A DNA stretch of 34,109 nucleotides, from the NCBI RefSeq assembly GCF_004001045.1, contig NZ_BIMK01000046.1:1-34109 (forward strand), given 5' to 3'. Made by a program: the position numbers and the translations under genes. The first letter of the stretch is position 1. The number at the start of each line of letters is the position of its first letter. Below the pieces are notes generated by a model. It saw only the letters and a list, made by a program, of their open reading frames with translations. It was not told the origin of the DNA and did not search any database. Positions 1 through 9,020 of the stretch are shown here, one piece after another. The stretch is from Paenibacillus chibensis. GTDB lineage: Bacteria; Bacillota; Bacilli; Paenibacillales; Paenibacillaceae.

Positions 1-142
1 TCTTTCGTTTTAATGCAAGCTTTTTTTTCAAAGCTCTTTCGAAGCTTTTCAGAAAAAATATTTCAAAGCTGCATCTTATTGATTCATGCCCTCAAGAGGA
101 CAAGAAATAATATAACACAGCTTTGTTAACTAAGTCAACTAT

Positions 143-1234
143 TTAATTTAAAGTTATTACTTCGTCAATATAGAGATGTCTTTTTTGGACCAAATTGACG
201 ATTTCACCGCCGACCGAGACCATGGGCCGGGTTGGATTATTACTATCCGTAAAGACAATTTCTCCAATCTGGTCATTGCTCAGACGAACAATTGTGCCGT
301 TATGAAACTCGGTTGATTTTTTGATGAAAATTTGAACCAGCGATGGATCCAGCTTGCCGAATGCCTCGGAATGAATCTGCTCCAGCACCAAGTATGGCGA
401 CTGAGCTTTACGGTAGATCCGATTAAGCGACATGGCATGGAATATATCGGTGATGCCGACGATCTTGGCGTACACATGGATTTTGCTTCCGTCGAGACGC
501 AAAGGATAACCCGAGCCGTCCACCTTTTCGTGGTGCTGCAAAGCAGCCAGTCTGACCCCTTCATTGATGGCGGTCACATTTTTTAAAATTTGATAGCCAT
601 ATGTCGTGTGCCTGCGCATCTCTTCAAACTCCGCCGTCGTTAGCGGTTGAGGCTTGTATAGTAGCGTCGGATCAATCTTCGTATTGCCGATGTCGTGAAA
701 TAGCCCGGCAAAGGCAGCTTGCATCCAATCCTTCTGCTGTAGCCCACTCCATTTGGATAGCAGATAAGAAGAAAGAGCACTCAAAACGGCATTATGGTAG
801 TTATAATCATACTCATTCATGGATCTTGGCGCGAAGGTCAAAGGATTGTAATCCTTAATATGCGCAATGACCGCTTCCAGTTGGTTACGCAGCTCGTAGA
901 TCGGCAGCTCCGAGGCAACGACGGACTGATAAGCGCTTTTCACAAGCTGAATTAATCGGTCATATTCCTCATGAAGCGATGAAGGCGGCGCAATCGGTTC
1001 GGCCGATGTTTGTTCCTTTTTTACACTTTTATGAATCGCTGGCTTCGAGCCATTTTTTGAATCCCCTTCACCGGCATCGATCTCGACATACTGCACCATA
1101 AAAGCACGCAGAATATCCAGATCACGCGGGAGCAGAACCGTTCCTTTGTGCATCAGGAGACCGCCCATGGGAGTATGTACATCTTTTGAAAGCTTAATGC
1201 CCGGTTTTAATTCCAAAATAGATATGCTGGCCAT
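143..1234 (-). CDS. HD-GYP domain cyclic-di-GMP phosphodiesterase family protein
   Basis: HD-GYP proteins usually hydrolyse cyclic di-GMP. Seen here, with numbers counted from an upstream in-frame GTG at 1258: HD at 188-189 in a GLFHDIGN context, HHE at 242-244 and the DGSGYP signature at 247-252, with a further Asp at 271. All are expected metal or substrate ligands. The N-terminal ~60 residues form a small conserved-looking domain, followed by a low-complexity linker (about 61-95) and the HD-GYP half. There is no receiver, GGDEF or membrane segment, so the protein is probably cytosolic. I place the start at the ATG at 1234, giving 363 aa, because GAGGT lies seven bases upstream; the GTG at 1258 has no comparable site. 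It is the last left-replichore gene seen, downstream of gyrA but separated by a terminator. Activity on c-di-GMP is inferred from the family. Confidence 0.85.
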   Translation of the reverse strand: MASISILELKPGIKLSKDVHTPMGGLLMHKGTVLLPRDLDILRAFMVQYVEIDAGEGDSKNGSKPAIHKSVKKEQTSAEPIAPPSSLHEEYDRLIQLVKSAYQSVVASELPIYELRNQLEAVIAHIKDYNPLTFAPRSMNEYDYNYHNAVLSALSSYLLSKWSGLQQKDWMQAAFAGLFHDIGNTKIDPTLLYKPQPLTTAEFEEMRRHTTYGYQILKNVTAINEGVRLAALQHHEKVDGSGYPLRLDGSKIHVYAKIVGITDIFHAMSLNRIYRKAQSPYLVLEQIHSEAFGKLDPSLVQIFIKKSTEFHNGTIVRLSNDQIGEIVFTDSNNPTRPMVSVGGEIVNLVQKRHLYIDEVITLN

Positions 1235-1355
1235 CACGATTACCTCGCTAACTTCCACCTATAAATAAATGGCAATATACACCATTATATTACGTACGGT
1301 AAGGCTGTACAATCCATTTTCGCGCAGGACTTGCATATATGCGTAATTATAAACC

Positions 1356-1406
1356 AAAAGAGCCGGTTCTAGCATGCAGCAATGCATCTAAAACCAAGCT
1401 CTTTTT
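1356..1406. terminator. Probable bidirectional terminator after gyrA
   Basis: The arms AAAAGAGC (1356-1363) and GCTCTTTT (1398-1405) pair perfectly. An inner GGTT/AACC helix follows after a small internal loop, and a GCAT/ATGC helix sits in the apex. T-rich stretches lie on both sides. On the minus strand it falls just after the gyrA stop, so it most likely ends gyrA transcription before the HD-GYP gene. Confidence 0.65.
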
Positions 1407-1416
1407 AAATTAAGGA

Positions 1417-3978
1417 TTATTCTTCGTCGGAACCGTCGGCTTCCGCTCCGCCTTCTTCAAGGCCTTCAGGAGCCTCCTGAGCCGCTGGACCTTCAGCCGG
1501 AGAGTTCATGCCGTTCTCTTCAAACTCGCCGCCATCTTCCTCATCCTCAGGCTCGTCGCTCTTATCCGCACGACACACCGTGGCCACAAAATCATCTTCA
1601 CGGATATTGATCAGCTTCACGCCCTGGGTGTAGCGTCCCATTTGAGAAATACCATCAATGCTCGTACGGATCAAGGTGCCGCTGGACGTAATGATCATCA
1701 GATCCTCATCCGGCTTCACGACCTTCAGGCCGACAACCGAGCCGTTCTTATCGGTCACGTTCATCGTCTTGATGCCCTTGCCGCCACGGGTCTGGGAACG
1801 ATAATCGCTCAGAGGCGTACGTTTGCCATAGCCCTTGGACGTCACGATCAAGGCATCGAGATCCTTATCGACGACATCCATACCGATGACCTCGTCATTA
1901 TCGTCCAGCGTGATCCCTTTAACCCCGGTAGCACTGCGGCCCATGGAACGAACATCGTTCTCGGAGAAACGGATCGACATCCCTTGTGCTGTACCCATGA
2001 TCAACTCCTGCTGTCCATCGGTCAGCTTGACTTCAATCAAGGCATCGTCTTCACGCAGATTAATCGCGATCAGGCCGCCCTTACGGATATTAACGTAGTC
2101 TTCCAGCGGTGTTTTCTTGACAATCCCGCTCCGCGTTACGAAGAACAGGTACTTGTCGCTCTCGAACTCTTCCACCGGAATCACAGCATTAATCGTCTCT
2201 CCCTGTTCGATTTGAATCAGGTTGATGATTGCCGTTCCGCGAGCCGTGCGGCTAAGCTCCGGAATTTCGTAAGCCTTAAGCCGGTATACCTTACCCCGAT
2301 CCGTGAAGAACATGAGATAGTGGTGCGAATTGGTCACGAAGAGATGCTCGACAAAGTCCTCATCCTTCGTATCCATGCCCACGACCCCGCGTCCGCCGCG
2401 TTTTTGGCTGCGGTACGTGTTCGCCGGCAAGCGTTTGATGTAGCCGGTATGGGTAATCGTGATGACCACTTCCTCACGCGGAATGAGGTCTTCATCCAGT
2501 ATGCTCTCTTCACCCACCGTGATTTCGGTACGGCGATCGTCGGCAAAACGCTCCTTGATTTCAAGCAGCTCATTGCTGATGATCTCCAGAACCAGATGAT
2601 GATTCGCCAAAATTTCTTTGTACTCTGCAATTTTGGTCATCAATTCCTGATATTCGTTTTCGATTTTCTCGCGTTCCAGACCGGTCAGGCGCTGCAAACG
2701 CATTTCGAGAATCGCCTGGGTCTGCTCATTGCTGAGCCCAAAGCGTTCAATCAACCGTTCACGGGCAATATCCGTAGTCTGCGATCCGCGGATGATCGAA
2801 ATGACCTCGTCCAGATGGTCCAAAGCCACACGCAATCCTTCGAGAATATGGGCGCGTGCTTCAGCCTTTTTCAGATCGTATTCGGTACGCCGGCGTATAA
2901 CCTCTACCTGATGCTCCAGGTAGTAGTGCAGCACATCGCGCAGGCTGAGAACTTTCGGTTCATTTTTCACAATCGCCAGCATGTTGATGCCAAAAGTAGA
3001 CTGCATCGCCGTATGCTTATACAGATTGTTCAGCATCACGCTAGGATTCACGTCGCGGCGCAGCTCAATGACGATCCGCATGCCGTTGCGGTCTGATTCA
3101 TCCCGAAGGTCGGTAATGCCATCAATTCGCTTCTCACGTACCAACTCGGCAATCTTCTCTACCAAACGAGCCTTATTCACCTGGTACGGAAGCTCCGTCA
3201 CGATAATGCGCGCCTTGTTGTTATTCTCTTCTATTTCGGCCTTAGCCCGCATCGTAACGGAGCCGCGGCCGGTTTCGTAAGCCTGACGGATGCCCGAACG
3301 GCCAAGAATATAGCCGGCTGTCGGGAAGTCAGGTCCCTTAATGTAATCCATCAGATCCAGCGATGTCAGATCGGGATCTTTAATCAGGGCAAGTGCCCCA
3401 TCGATAACTTCACCCAGGTTATGCGGCGGAATATTGGTTGCCATCCCGACGGCAATACCCGACACGCCATTGACCAGCAAGTTCGGGTAACGTGCAGGCA
3501 GTACAACCGGTTCCAGTTCTTCGCCATCATAGTTTTCGGTAAAATCAATGGTTTCTTTGTTAATATCGCGCAGCATTTCCTGCGCAATCTTCGATAGACG
3601 CGCCTCGGTATAACGCATAGCAGCCGGAGCATCACCGTCAACAGAACCAAAGTTCCCGTGACCCTCGACAAGCATGTAGCGCATCGAAAAATCCTGAGCC
3701 ATCCGGACCATCGTCTCATAGGCAGGCACATCACCGTGTGGGTGATACTTACCGATGACTTCGCCAACGATTCTGGCCGATTTCTTAAACGGTTTGTCCG
3801 GGGACAGGCCAAGCTCGGACATGGCATACAGCACACGACGGTGTACCGGCTTCAATCCATCACGCACATCCGGCAACGCCCGGCTCACGATGATGCTCAT
3901 CGCATAATCCATAAAGGATTCGCGCATTTCTACACCAATATCCCGCGCCTTAATCTGGGAATTATTTTCTTCCGCCAT
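1417..3978 (-). CDS. gyrA: DNA gyrase subunit A
   Basis: Cleaving and rejoining subunit of DNA gyrase (GyrA2GyrB2), which introduces negative supercoils. The start is the ATG at 3978, behind GGAGGAGGT, giving 853 aa; seven further in-frame codons upstream look untranslated. The active-site tyrosine is Y123 in AAMRYTEARL. The GyrA box is present as QKRGGRG, and a second similar motif QTRGGKG occurs in a later blade of the C-terminal pinwheel. The last ~45 residues are a Glu/Asp-rich acidic tail ending GSDEE, as in gyrases whose tail tunes DNA wrapping. Oddity: the quinolone-determining stretch reads GDVPAYE (V84, P85, E88) where B. subtilis has GDSAVYE. It has its own upstream region because a plus-strand gene separates it from gyrB. 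Confidence 0.98.
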   Translation of the reverse strand: MAEENNSQIKARDIGVEMRESFMDYAMSIIVSRALPDVRDGLKPVHRRVLYAMSELGLSPDKPFKKSARIVGEVIGKYHPHGDVPAYETMVRMAQDFSMRYMLVEGHGNFGSVDGDAPAAMRYTEARLSKIAQEMLRDINKETIDFTENYDGEELEPVVLPARYPNLLVNGVSGIAVGMATNIPPHNLGEVIDGALALIKDPDLTSLDLMDYIKGPDFPTAGYILGRSGIRQAYETGRGSVTMRAKAEIEENNNKARIIVTELPYQVNKARLVEKIAELVREKRIDGITDLRDESDRNGMRIVIELRRDVNPSVMLNNLYKHTAMQSTFGINMLAIVKNEPKVLSLRDVLHYYLEHQVEVIRRRTEYDLKKAEARAHILEGLRVALDHLDEVISIIRGSQTTDIARERLIERFGLSNEQTQAILEMRLQRLTGLEREKIENEYQELMTKIAEYKEILANHHLVLEIISNELLEIKERFADDRRTEITVGEESILDEDLIPREEVVITITHTGYIKRLPANTYRSQKRGGRGVVGMDTKDEDFVEHLFVTNSHHYLMFFTDRGKVYRLKAYEIPELSRTARGTAIINLIQIEQGETINAVIPVEEFESDKYLFFVTRSGIVKKTPLEDYVNIRKGGLIAINLREDDALIEVKLTDGQQELIMGTAQGMSIRFSENDVRSMGRSATGVKGITLDDNDEVIGMDVVDKDLDALIVTSKGYGKRTPLSDYRSQTRGGKGIKTMNVTDKNGSVVGLKVVKPDEDLMIITSSGTLIRTSIDGISQMGRYTQGVKLINIREDDFVATVCRADKSDEPEDEEDGGEFEENGMNSPAEGPAAQEAPEGLEEGGAEADGSDEE

Positions 3979-4196
3979 GGTGGACCTCCTCCAATTCACT
4001 TACAAACGCATCTATAATCAATCCAAACTAAAGCTATACGGCCTGTTGATTCTGGAATGTGATAGCTTTCCAGGTCACCTGTTCCGCATGTTGCTTTAGT
4101 TCCATACAGGCATAAAACGGCAAGCCGCAATCCGCCGGTTACCGGGGAAAGCAGTACCGCTGAATGATACAAAATACGATAAATCCGCTAATCTTT

Positions 4197-4225
4197 ATTA
4201 TATTACTTTCACAAAAGGAGCACAA
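4197..4225 (-). promoter_or_regulatory. Candidate gyrA promoter
   Basis: Read on the minus strand, a perfect TATAAT (4202-4197) lies 17 bases after TTGTGC (4225-4220). This would give a gyrA leader of roughly 210 nt. The -10 is perfect but the -35 matches only three of six bases. The surrounding 3979-4465 contains no other gene that I can support. Confidence 0.4.
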
Positions 4226-4465
4226 TTAAACGTTTGGCAATGAATCACCCATTTAGCGCCCAACTTGACCGCATATGGGGATTCGCCCTACCTTCTTTTG
4301 TCTACGGGCATATAATGATAGGCAAAAGGACTGTTTTACCAGGCTTTTCAGGGCTTCGCCTTTAAAATCTCAACATCTTTATATTATACCATTCATTTGC
4401 ACCCTTGTCCTATGTTTTACGCATTCTTCGGTCCACTCAACTTTAGCGGAAAGGATGACGTTCAC

Positions 4466-5293
4466 TTGACCATACAGCGTGTATCAAGCAAATGGGCTAA
4501 AACGAAGGTGCTGCTTCAAAGCAGGCAACTCACGCGCTATATCCCTCTTACTCGAAAATATTCACGAGCGGCCCTTGCCGAAATGCTGAACGAACGCTCG
4601 CTTGTATACATTAAGCCGGACATCGGTACTTATGGCAACGGCGTGATGAGCGTCGAACGGCTGCATGAACTCAAACCGCAAGAGCAAGACAGCGAGCCTG
4701 CTTCTCCTGAGAAATATAAGCTTCATTACGTGACAAGCAGCCAAGAATTCTCATCATTGGATGATCTTCACCGTGCCATTCGTGATCGAACCCAGCAGAA
4801 GCTCTATCTTCTTCAGCATGGCATTTTCAAATTGAAATATAGGGATCGATCCTTTGACCTTAGGGTTTTGACGCAAAAAACGCCTTACGGCAGCTGGGAA
4901 ACCACCGGCATTATCGGACGTGTGGCGGCCAAGAACAAAATCATCACCAACTACCACAGCGGAGGCTCCATTCGTATGCTCGATGAGGTGCTGGAGGAGC
5001 ATGCCACCCAGGAACGAATCAACCTGCTTGAGAAGGAGCTTTACCAGCTTGGCGTAGAAACGGCAAAACAGCTGCAGAAGGAATATCCTCGGCTCAAGGA
5101 GATCGGTCTGGATGTGGCGATCGATCAAAACCTCATCCCCTGGATTCTTGAAGTCAACACCCTGCCTGCTATTTTTCCTTTCAAAAAATTTTTCAAAGAC
5201 AAAAGCATTTACCGCCGGATCGAGCGTTACGCCATCGCATACGGACGCCTTTCTTCCCCAGGTAAGGGTTCCCGCAGCAAATCGAAAGCCTAA
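4466..5293 (+). CDS. YheC/YheD-family ATP-grasp protein (spore-coat-associated family)
   Basis: ATP-grasp protein of the YheC/YheD type, a family tied to spore coats in Bacillus; the substrate is unknown. I chose the TTG at 4466 (275 aa) because homologues, as I remember them, begin TxQRVSSKWAKTK and an AAAGGA motif lies upstream. The longer frame from 4397 adds 23 residues that do not resemble the family. Visible ATP-grasp features: the nucleotide-binding strand YIKPDIGTYGNGV, an FDLRVLTQK strand with the usual Asp-Leu-Arg, and the C-terminal metal/ATP segment WILEVNTLPA. The C-terminus is basic (SRSKSKA). It is on the plus strand between gyrB and gyrA, convergent with gyrB and divergent from gyrA. 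Confidence 0.8.
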   Translation: MTIQRVSSKWAKTKVLLQSRQLTRYIPLTRKYSRAALAEMLNERSLVYIKPDIGTYGNGVMSVERLHELKPQEQDSEPASPEKYKLHYVTSSQEFSSLDDLHRAIRDRTQQKLYLLQHGIFKLKYRDRSFDLRVLTQKTPYGSWETTGIIGRVAAKNKIITNYHSGGSIRMLDEVLEEHATQERINLLEKELYQLGVETAKQLQKEYPRLKEIGLDVAIDQNLIPWILEVNTLPAIFPFKKFFKDKSIYRRIERYAIAYGRLSSPGKGSRSKSKA

Positions 5294-5311
5294 TGCTCCC
5301 CTCAAAAGAAA

Positions 5312-5340
5312 AAGGTGCCTCTTCAGGCACCTTCTTGGCG
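5312..5340. terminator. Bidirectional terminator between the ATP-grasp gene and gyrB
   Basis: A perfect 9-bp stem AAGGTGCCT / AGGCACCTT (5312-5320, 5325-5333) has a CTTC loop. On the minus strand it is followed by TTTCTTTTG, a good tail for ending gyrB. On the plus strand the tail CTTCTTGG is weaker. It lies exactly between two convergent stop codons. Confidence 0.85.
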
Positions 5341-5351
5341 TTATTGCGATT

Positions 5352-7265
5352 CTATATATCCAGGTTCTTCACATGTTTGGCATGCTCGTGAATGAAATCA
5401 CGGCGCGGCTCGACATTGTCACCCATCAAGGTATCAAAAATCATATCCGCCTGCATGGCATCTTCGATCGTCACCTGCAGCATCGTCCGGCTTTCCGGAT
5501 CCATCGTGGTTTCCCACAGCTGTTCCGGGTTCATCTCGCCCAGACCTTTATAGCGCTGAATGTTGAATTTCGCGCCTTCTCCGAATTCGGCGATAATCTC
5601 ATCGCGTTCCTTCTCGGTACCGGCATACCGGACCGTCTTGTTCCGTTCGATCTTGTACAGCGGCGGTTGAGCGATATAAACGTATCCCGCTTCGATCAGT
5701 TGCCGCATATACCGGTAGAAGAACGTGAGCAGCAGCGTACGAATATGAGCACCGTCGACGTCGGCATCGGTCATGATAATAAGCTTGTGGTAACGGGCTT
5801 TGCTGATGTCGAAATCCTCATCGCCAATCCCGGTTCCCATCGCGGTTACCATCGCCCGAATTTCCAGGTTGGACAGGATCCGGTCCAGACGCGCTTTTTC
5901 AACGTTCAGGATTTTACCGCGGATCGGCAGAATCGCCTGGAAGTGACGGTCACGGCCCTGTTTGGCAGACCCGCCGGCAGAGTCCCCTTCGACGATGTAC
6001 AGCTCACTGATCGACGCATCCTTGGAGGAGCAGTCGGCCAGCTTACCCGGCAGGGCGCTGATTTCGAGCGCGCTCTTACGTCTAGTCAGCTCACGCGCTT
6101 TACGCGCGGCTTCCCGGGCGCGGGATGCCTGCAAGGCTTTCTCCAGCACGCGTTTGGATACGGACGGATTTTCGCCCATGAATTCCTGCAGCTTCTCCGA
6201 AAACAGGGATTCCACGATACCGCGGACTTCGCTGTTGCCGAGCTTGGTTTTCGTCTGTCCCTCGAACTGAGGCTCGGGAATCTTAACGGATATGATCGCC
6301 GTCAGACCTTCACGCACGTCATCGCCGGACAGGTTGGAGTTGCTATCCTTGATCATGCCGCTCTTGCGGGCATAATCGTTAATAATCCGGGTCAGCGCAC
6401 TCTTGAAGCCGGATTCGTGCGTGCCGCCTTCATGCGTGTTGATGTTGTTGGCAAACGAATAAATATTTTCCGTATAGCTGTCGTTATACTGGAGCGCGAT
6501 TTCGACCTGAATCATGTCGCGCGAGCCTTCCACGTATATCGGCTGCTCGTGGAGCGCCTCTTTTTTCTCATTCAAAAACTTGACGTATTCGATAATGCCG
6601 CCTTCGTATTTGAAATAGTTGGAGGCTCCTGTCCGTTCGTCAGTAAGCGTCAGAGCGATGCCTTTGTTCAGGAACGCCAGCTCTCTGATCCGGGTCAGCA
6701 GCGTGTTGTAGTCGTACTCCGTCGTCTCGGTGAAAATCTCCGGATCCGGCAGAAATGTAACAGTCGTACCGTGATCCTCTGTTTCCCCCACCACTTTAAT
6801 ATCGTACTGCGGAACGCCGCGATGATATTCCTGCTGATAAATATGTCCATCACGTCGTACCTGCACAACAACCTTCGTAGACAAGGCATTGACGACGGAA
6901 ACGCCGACGCCGTGCAGACCGCCGGATACCTTGTACCCGCCGCCGCCGAATTTACCGCCTGCATGCAGTACGGTCATAACCACTTCCAGCGTGGATTTTT
7001 TCAGCTTTTCATTCTCACCTACCGGAATTCCCCGTCCGTTATCAATTACCGTAATGCTGTTGTCTTTGTGGACAATGACTTCGATATGATCGCAAATGCC
7101 GGCCATCGCTTCGTCAATACTGTTGTCCACTACTTCCCATACCAAATGGTGAAGGCCTTTGGCACTGGTGGATCCGATATACATACCAGGACGTTTCCGG
7201 ACGGCTTCCAGACCTTCCAGAACCTGAATCTGACTCTCATCATATTGCGGTTGATTCATAGACAT
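5352..7265 (-). CDS. gyrB: DNA gyrase subunit B
   Basis: ATPase subunit of DNA gyrase. Start chosen at the ATG at 7265 (637 aa), with AGGTG six bases upstream; a GTG three codons earlier is less likely. GHKL ATPase motifs are visible: EVVDNSIDEA (about 44-53), DNGRGIP (75-81) and GGLHGVG (115-121). The TOPRIM domain has EGDSAGG (426-432) and DADVDG (500-505), which bind the catalytic magnesium. The C-terminal QRYKGLGEMN and PLYKIER segments are typical of type IIA topoisomerases. The length matches Bacillus GyrB. It follows remB and recF on the same strand, in the conserved dnaA-dnaN-yaaA-recF-remB-gyrB order. No sequence oddity was noted. Confidence 0.98.
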   Translation of the reverse strand: MSMNQPQYDESQIQVLEGLEAVRKRPGMYIGSTSAKGLHHLVWEVVDNSIDEAMAGICDHIEVIVHKDNSITVIDNGRGIPVGENEKLKKSTLEVVMTVLHAGGKFGGGGYKVSGGLHGVGVSVVNALSTKVVVQVRRDGHIYQQEYHRGVPQYDIKVVGETEDHGTTVTFLPDPEIFTETTEYDYNTLLTRIRELAFLNKGIALTLTDERTGASNYFKYEGGIIEYVKFLNEKKEALHEQPIYVEGSRDMIQVEIALQYNDSYTENIYSFANNINTHEGGTHESGFKSALTRIINDYARKSGMIKDSNSNLSGDDVREGLTAIISVKIPEPQFEGQTKTKLGNSEVRGIVESLFSEKLQEFMGENPSVSKRVLEKALQASRAREAARKARELTRRKSALEISALPGKLADCSSKDASISELYIVEGDSAGGSAKQGRDRHFQAILPIRGKILNVEKARLDRILSNLEIRAMVTAMGTGIGDEDFDISKARYHKLIIMTDADVDGAHIRTLLLTFFYRYMRQLIEAGYVYIAQPPLYKIERNKTVRYAGTEKERDEIIAEFGEGAKFNIQRYKGLGEMNPEQLWETTMDPESRTMLQVTIEDAMQADMIFDTLMGDNVEPRRDFIHEHAKHVKNLDI

Positions 7266-7330
7266 GCCTGTCACCTACTTCTATAATTTCGATATCTGCT
7301 GTTACGATGGTTTAAAAAAGTTCATCTATG

Positions 7331-7582
7331 TCAAGCGTTGGCCACGAACACTTTTGCCCGTTTCTTGAGTGTGGAGGATGAAATCGGGGAATAGTATACT
7401 GTACTTTTCGTCACGACGATGGACTTGGCTTCCTCTTCGCCGATATATTCCACGTTCTTTTGCTGACAAGCGTGGCTGGCAAACTGCTTGGATATTTTCG
7501 AGGATTTCTCGATCGATATATCAAAGATAGCAACCAGCTCCGCGGAACGGATAATTTTTTCACCGCCCAGATGAATATACAT
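7331..7582 (-). CDS. remB: RemA-family regulator (RemB/YaaB, DUF370)
   Basis: An 83-aa DUF370 protein. RemA, the best-studied member, is a DNA-binding activator of biofilm matrix genes; RemB is its paralogue encoded between recF and gyrB in B. subtilis. The sequence begins MYIHLGGEKIIRSAELVAIFD and ends with a basic segment LKKRAKVFVANA, as in this group. A good AAGGAG lies eight bases before the ATG. The position between recF and gyrB is the conserved one. The regulatory role is taken from the family. Confidence 0.85.
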   Translation of the reverse strand: MYIHLGGEKIIRSAELVAIFDISIEKSSKISKQFASHACQQKNVEYIGEEEAKSIVVTKSTVYYSPISSSTLKKRAKVFVANA

Positions 7583-7594
7583 AGTCCCAACTCC

Positions 7595-8707
7595 TTAAGA
7601 GCCAATATGCCCTTCACGGACATGATAAATATTGGCGTTCTTCAGTTTATCCACACTCAGGCTCTCGATTCCCGTCGCTGTAATAAAGGTTTGCACCTTG
7701 CTCTGAAAGGTCTCGATCAGCTGCGTTTGGCGGTAAGGATCCAGTTCCGACAGAACATCGTCCAGAAGCAGTACAGGATATTCCCCGATTTCCTCCTGGA
7801 TCAGTTCGATCTCAGCCAGTTTGAGAGACAGCGCCGTCGTGCGCTGCTGCCCCTGCGATCCGTACGTATGCACTTCCCTGCCATTGATGTAAAACGCCAG
7901 ATCATCACGATGAGGCCCGGCAAGCGTCATCCCCCGCCGAAGCTCCTGATCCTTCAGTTGTGATAATTTTAACATAAATTGTTCAAAAAGATAAGCTTCA
8001 TCTTCCTCCGCCTCTTCGCCAAACGACGGAAGATAGACAAGCTTCAGGTCCTCGCTGCCGTTGGTAATGCCGTGGTGGATGGATTCTGCCCATCTTTGCA
8101 GCTTTACTATGAATTGTTTCCTCTTTTTGATGATTTTAACACCATGCTCGGCCAGCTGCTGGTCCCATACCTCCAAAAGACCCTGCTGCGGCTTGTCCTT
8201 GCCCCACATCTGCTTCAGCAAGTTGTTGCGCTGGTTCAGCACCTTCTGGTACTGCTGCAGATGATACAGGTATCCGGGCTGGACCTGGCCGATCTCCATG
8301 TCAAGAAAACGCCGGCGAATGCCTGGCGTTCCCTTCACGATCTCCAAATCCTCCGGCGCGAACATGACCACATTCAGCGACCCGATAAAATCACTCAGCT
8401 TCCGCTGCTCGAGGCCGTTCAGCTTGGCCTTCTTCCCCTGCGGGGACAAGCTTAAATCGAGCGTCAGCGGTCCATACTTCTTCCCCACCACCGCCGACAA
8501 GTGCGCGCTTTTTTCTTGAAAGGAGATCAGCTCGCGGTCCCTTGCGGTACGGTGGCTTTTGGTCAGCGCGAGCACAAAGATCGCCTCGACCAGATTGGTT
8601 TTCCCCTGGGCATTTTGTCCGATCAGCAGGTTCACATCGCCGAAAGAATCCAGCTGCAGTGCCTCGTAGTTACGGTAATGCTGCAGACTGATGCTTTTTA
8701 CAAACAC
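7595..8707 (-). CDS. recF: DNA replication and repair protein RecF
   Basis: SMC/ABC-like ATPase that helps load RecA at gaps with RecO and RecR. At 370 aa it has the family's usual length. Walker A is GQNAQGKT (30-37). The ABC signature region is GSQGQQR (283-289) followed by TTALSLKLAE. Walker B is VLLLDDVLSELD (312-323). It lies 12 nt upstream of remB on the same strand, so the two are probably co-transcribed. The start is supported by the conserved MFVKSISLQHYRNYE beginning. Confidence 0.97.
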   Translation of the reverse strand: MFVKSISLQHYRNYEALQLDSFGDVNLLIGQNAQGKTNLVEAIFVLALTKSHRTARDRELISFQEKSAHLSAVVGKKYGPLTLDLSLSPQGKKAKLNGLEQRKLSDFIGSLNVVMFAPEDLEIVKGTPGIRRRFLDMEIGQVQPGYLYHLQQYQKVLNQRNNLLKQMWGKDKPQQGLLEVWDQQLAEHGVKIIKKRKQFIVKLQRWAESIHHGITNGSEDLKLVYLPSFGEEAEEDEAYLFEQFMLKLSQLKDQELRRGMTLAGPHRDDLAFYINGREVHTYGSQGQQRTTALSLKLAEIELIQEEIGEYPVLLLDDVLSELDPYRQTQLIETFQSKVQTFITATGIESLSVDKLKNANIYHVREGHIGS

Positions 8708-8769
8708 TTCCGTTTCCTCCTCATTTCCCGCCTATTGCCACATGCAGCCGCGGCTTCGTGAGGGGTGTA

Positions 8770-8988
8770 TCAAGATTTTTGGATCACGGTAAATTCGCCG
8801 ATAGACTCGACCTTCACCCGATCTCCGGTATAGAGCTTGCGGCCGCGGCGTTCCTCCGGTTCTCCGTTCACAAGCACCTGGCCTTCCTGCAGCAGAGCCT
8901 TCGCCATTCCGCCTGTGGATACGCAATCTGCCAGTTTCAAGAACGAATCAAGCTTAATATATTCACTGTGGATAACTATTTCTTTCAT
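8770..8988 (-). CDS. yaaA: S4-domain RNA-binding protein YaaA
   Basis: A 72-aa S4-domain protein encoded between dnaN and recF, the conserved place of yaaA. The S4 fold is visible as KLDSFLKLADCVSTGGMAK, then the strand GQVLVNGEPEERRGRKL and GDRV. The family binds structured RNA; it has been linked to ribosome assembly, but its exact role is unsettled. It reads in the same direction as its neighbours, 62 nt ahead of recF. Confidence 0.9.
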   Translation of the reverse strand: MKEIVIHSEYIKLDSFLKLADCVSTGGMAKALLQEGQVLVNGEPEERRGRKLYTGDRVKVESIGEFTVIQKS

Positions 8989-9020
8989 CGGTAACGCCCT
9001 TCCTGTGCATAAGTTCGAGC

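Noticed and set aside
1..142. Stretch before the HD-GYP gene
   Set aside because: AT-rich with repeated AAAGCTTTT-like words, but no gene, clear terminator or repeat that I can support at the window edge.
1642..3096. Open frame of 484 codons on the plus strand opposite gyrA
   Set aside because: Fully antisense to a conserved gene, with no domain and no ribosome binding site of note.
5112..7286. Long open frame (over 700 codons) on the plus strand opposite gyrB
   Set aside because: It is antisense to the complete gyrB and part of the ATP-grasp gene, and shows no recognisable domain. It is a by-product of codon bias in gyrB.
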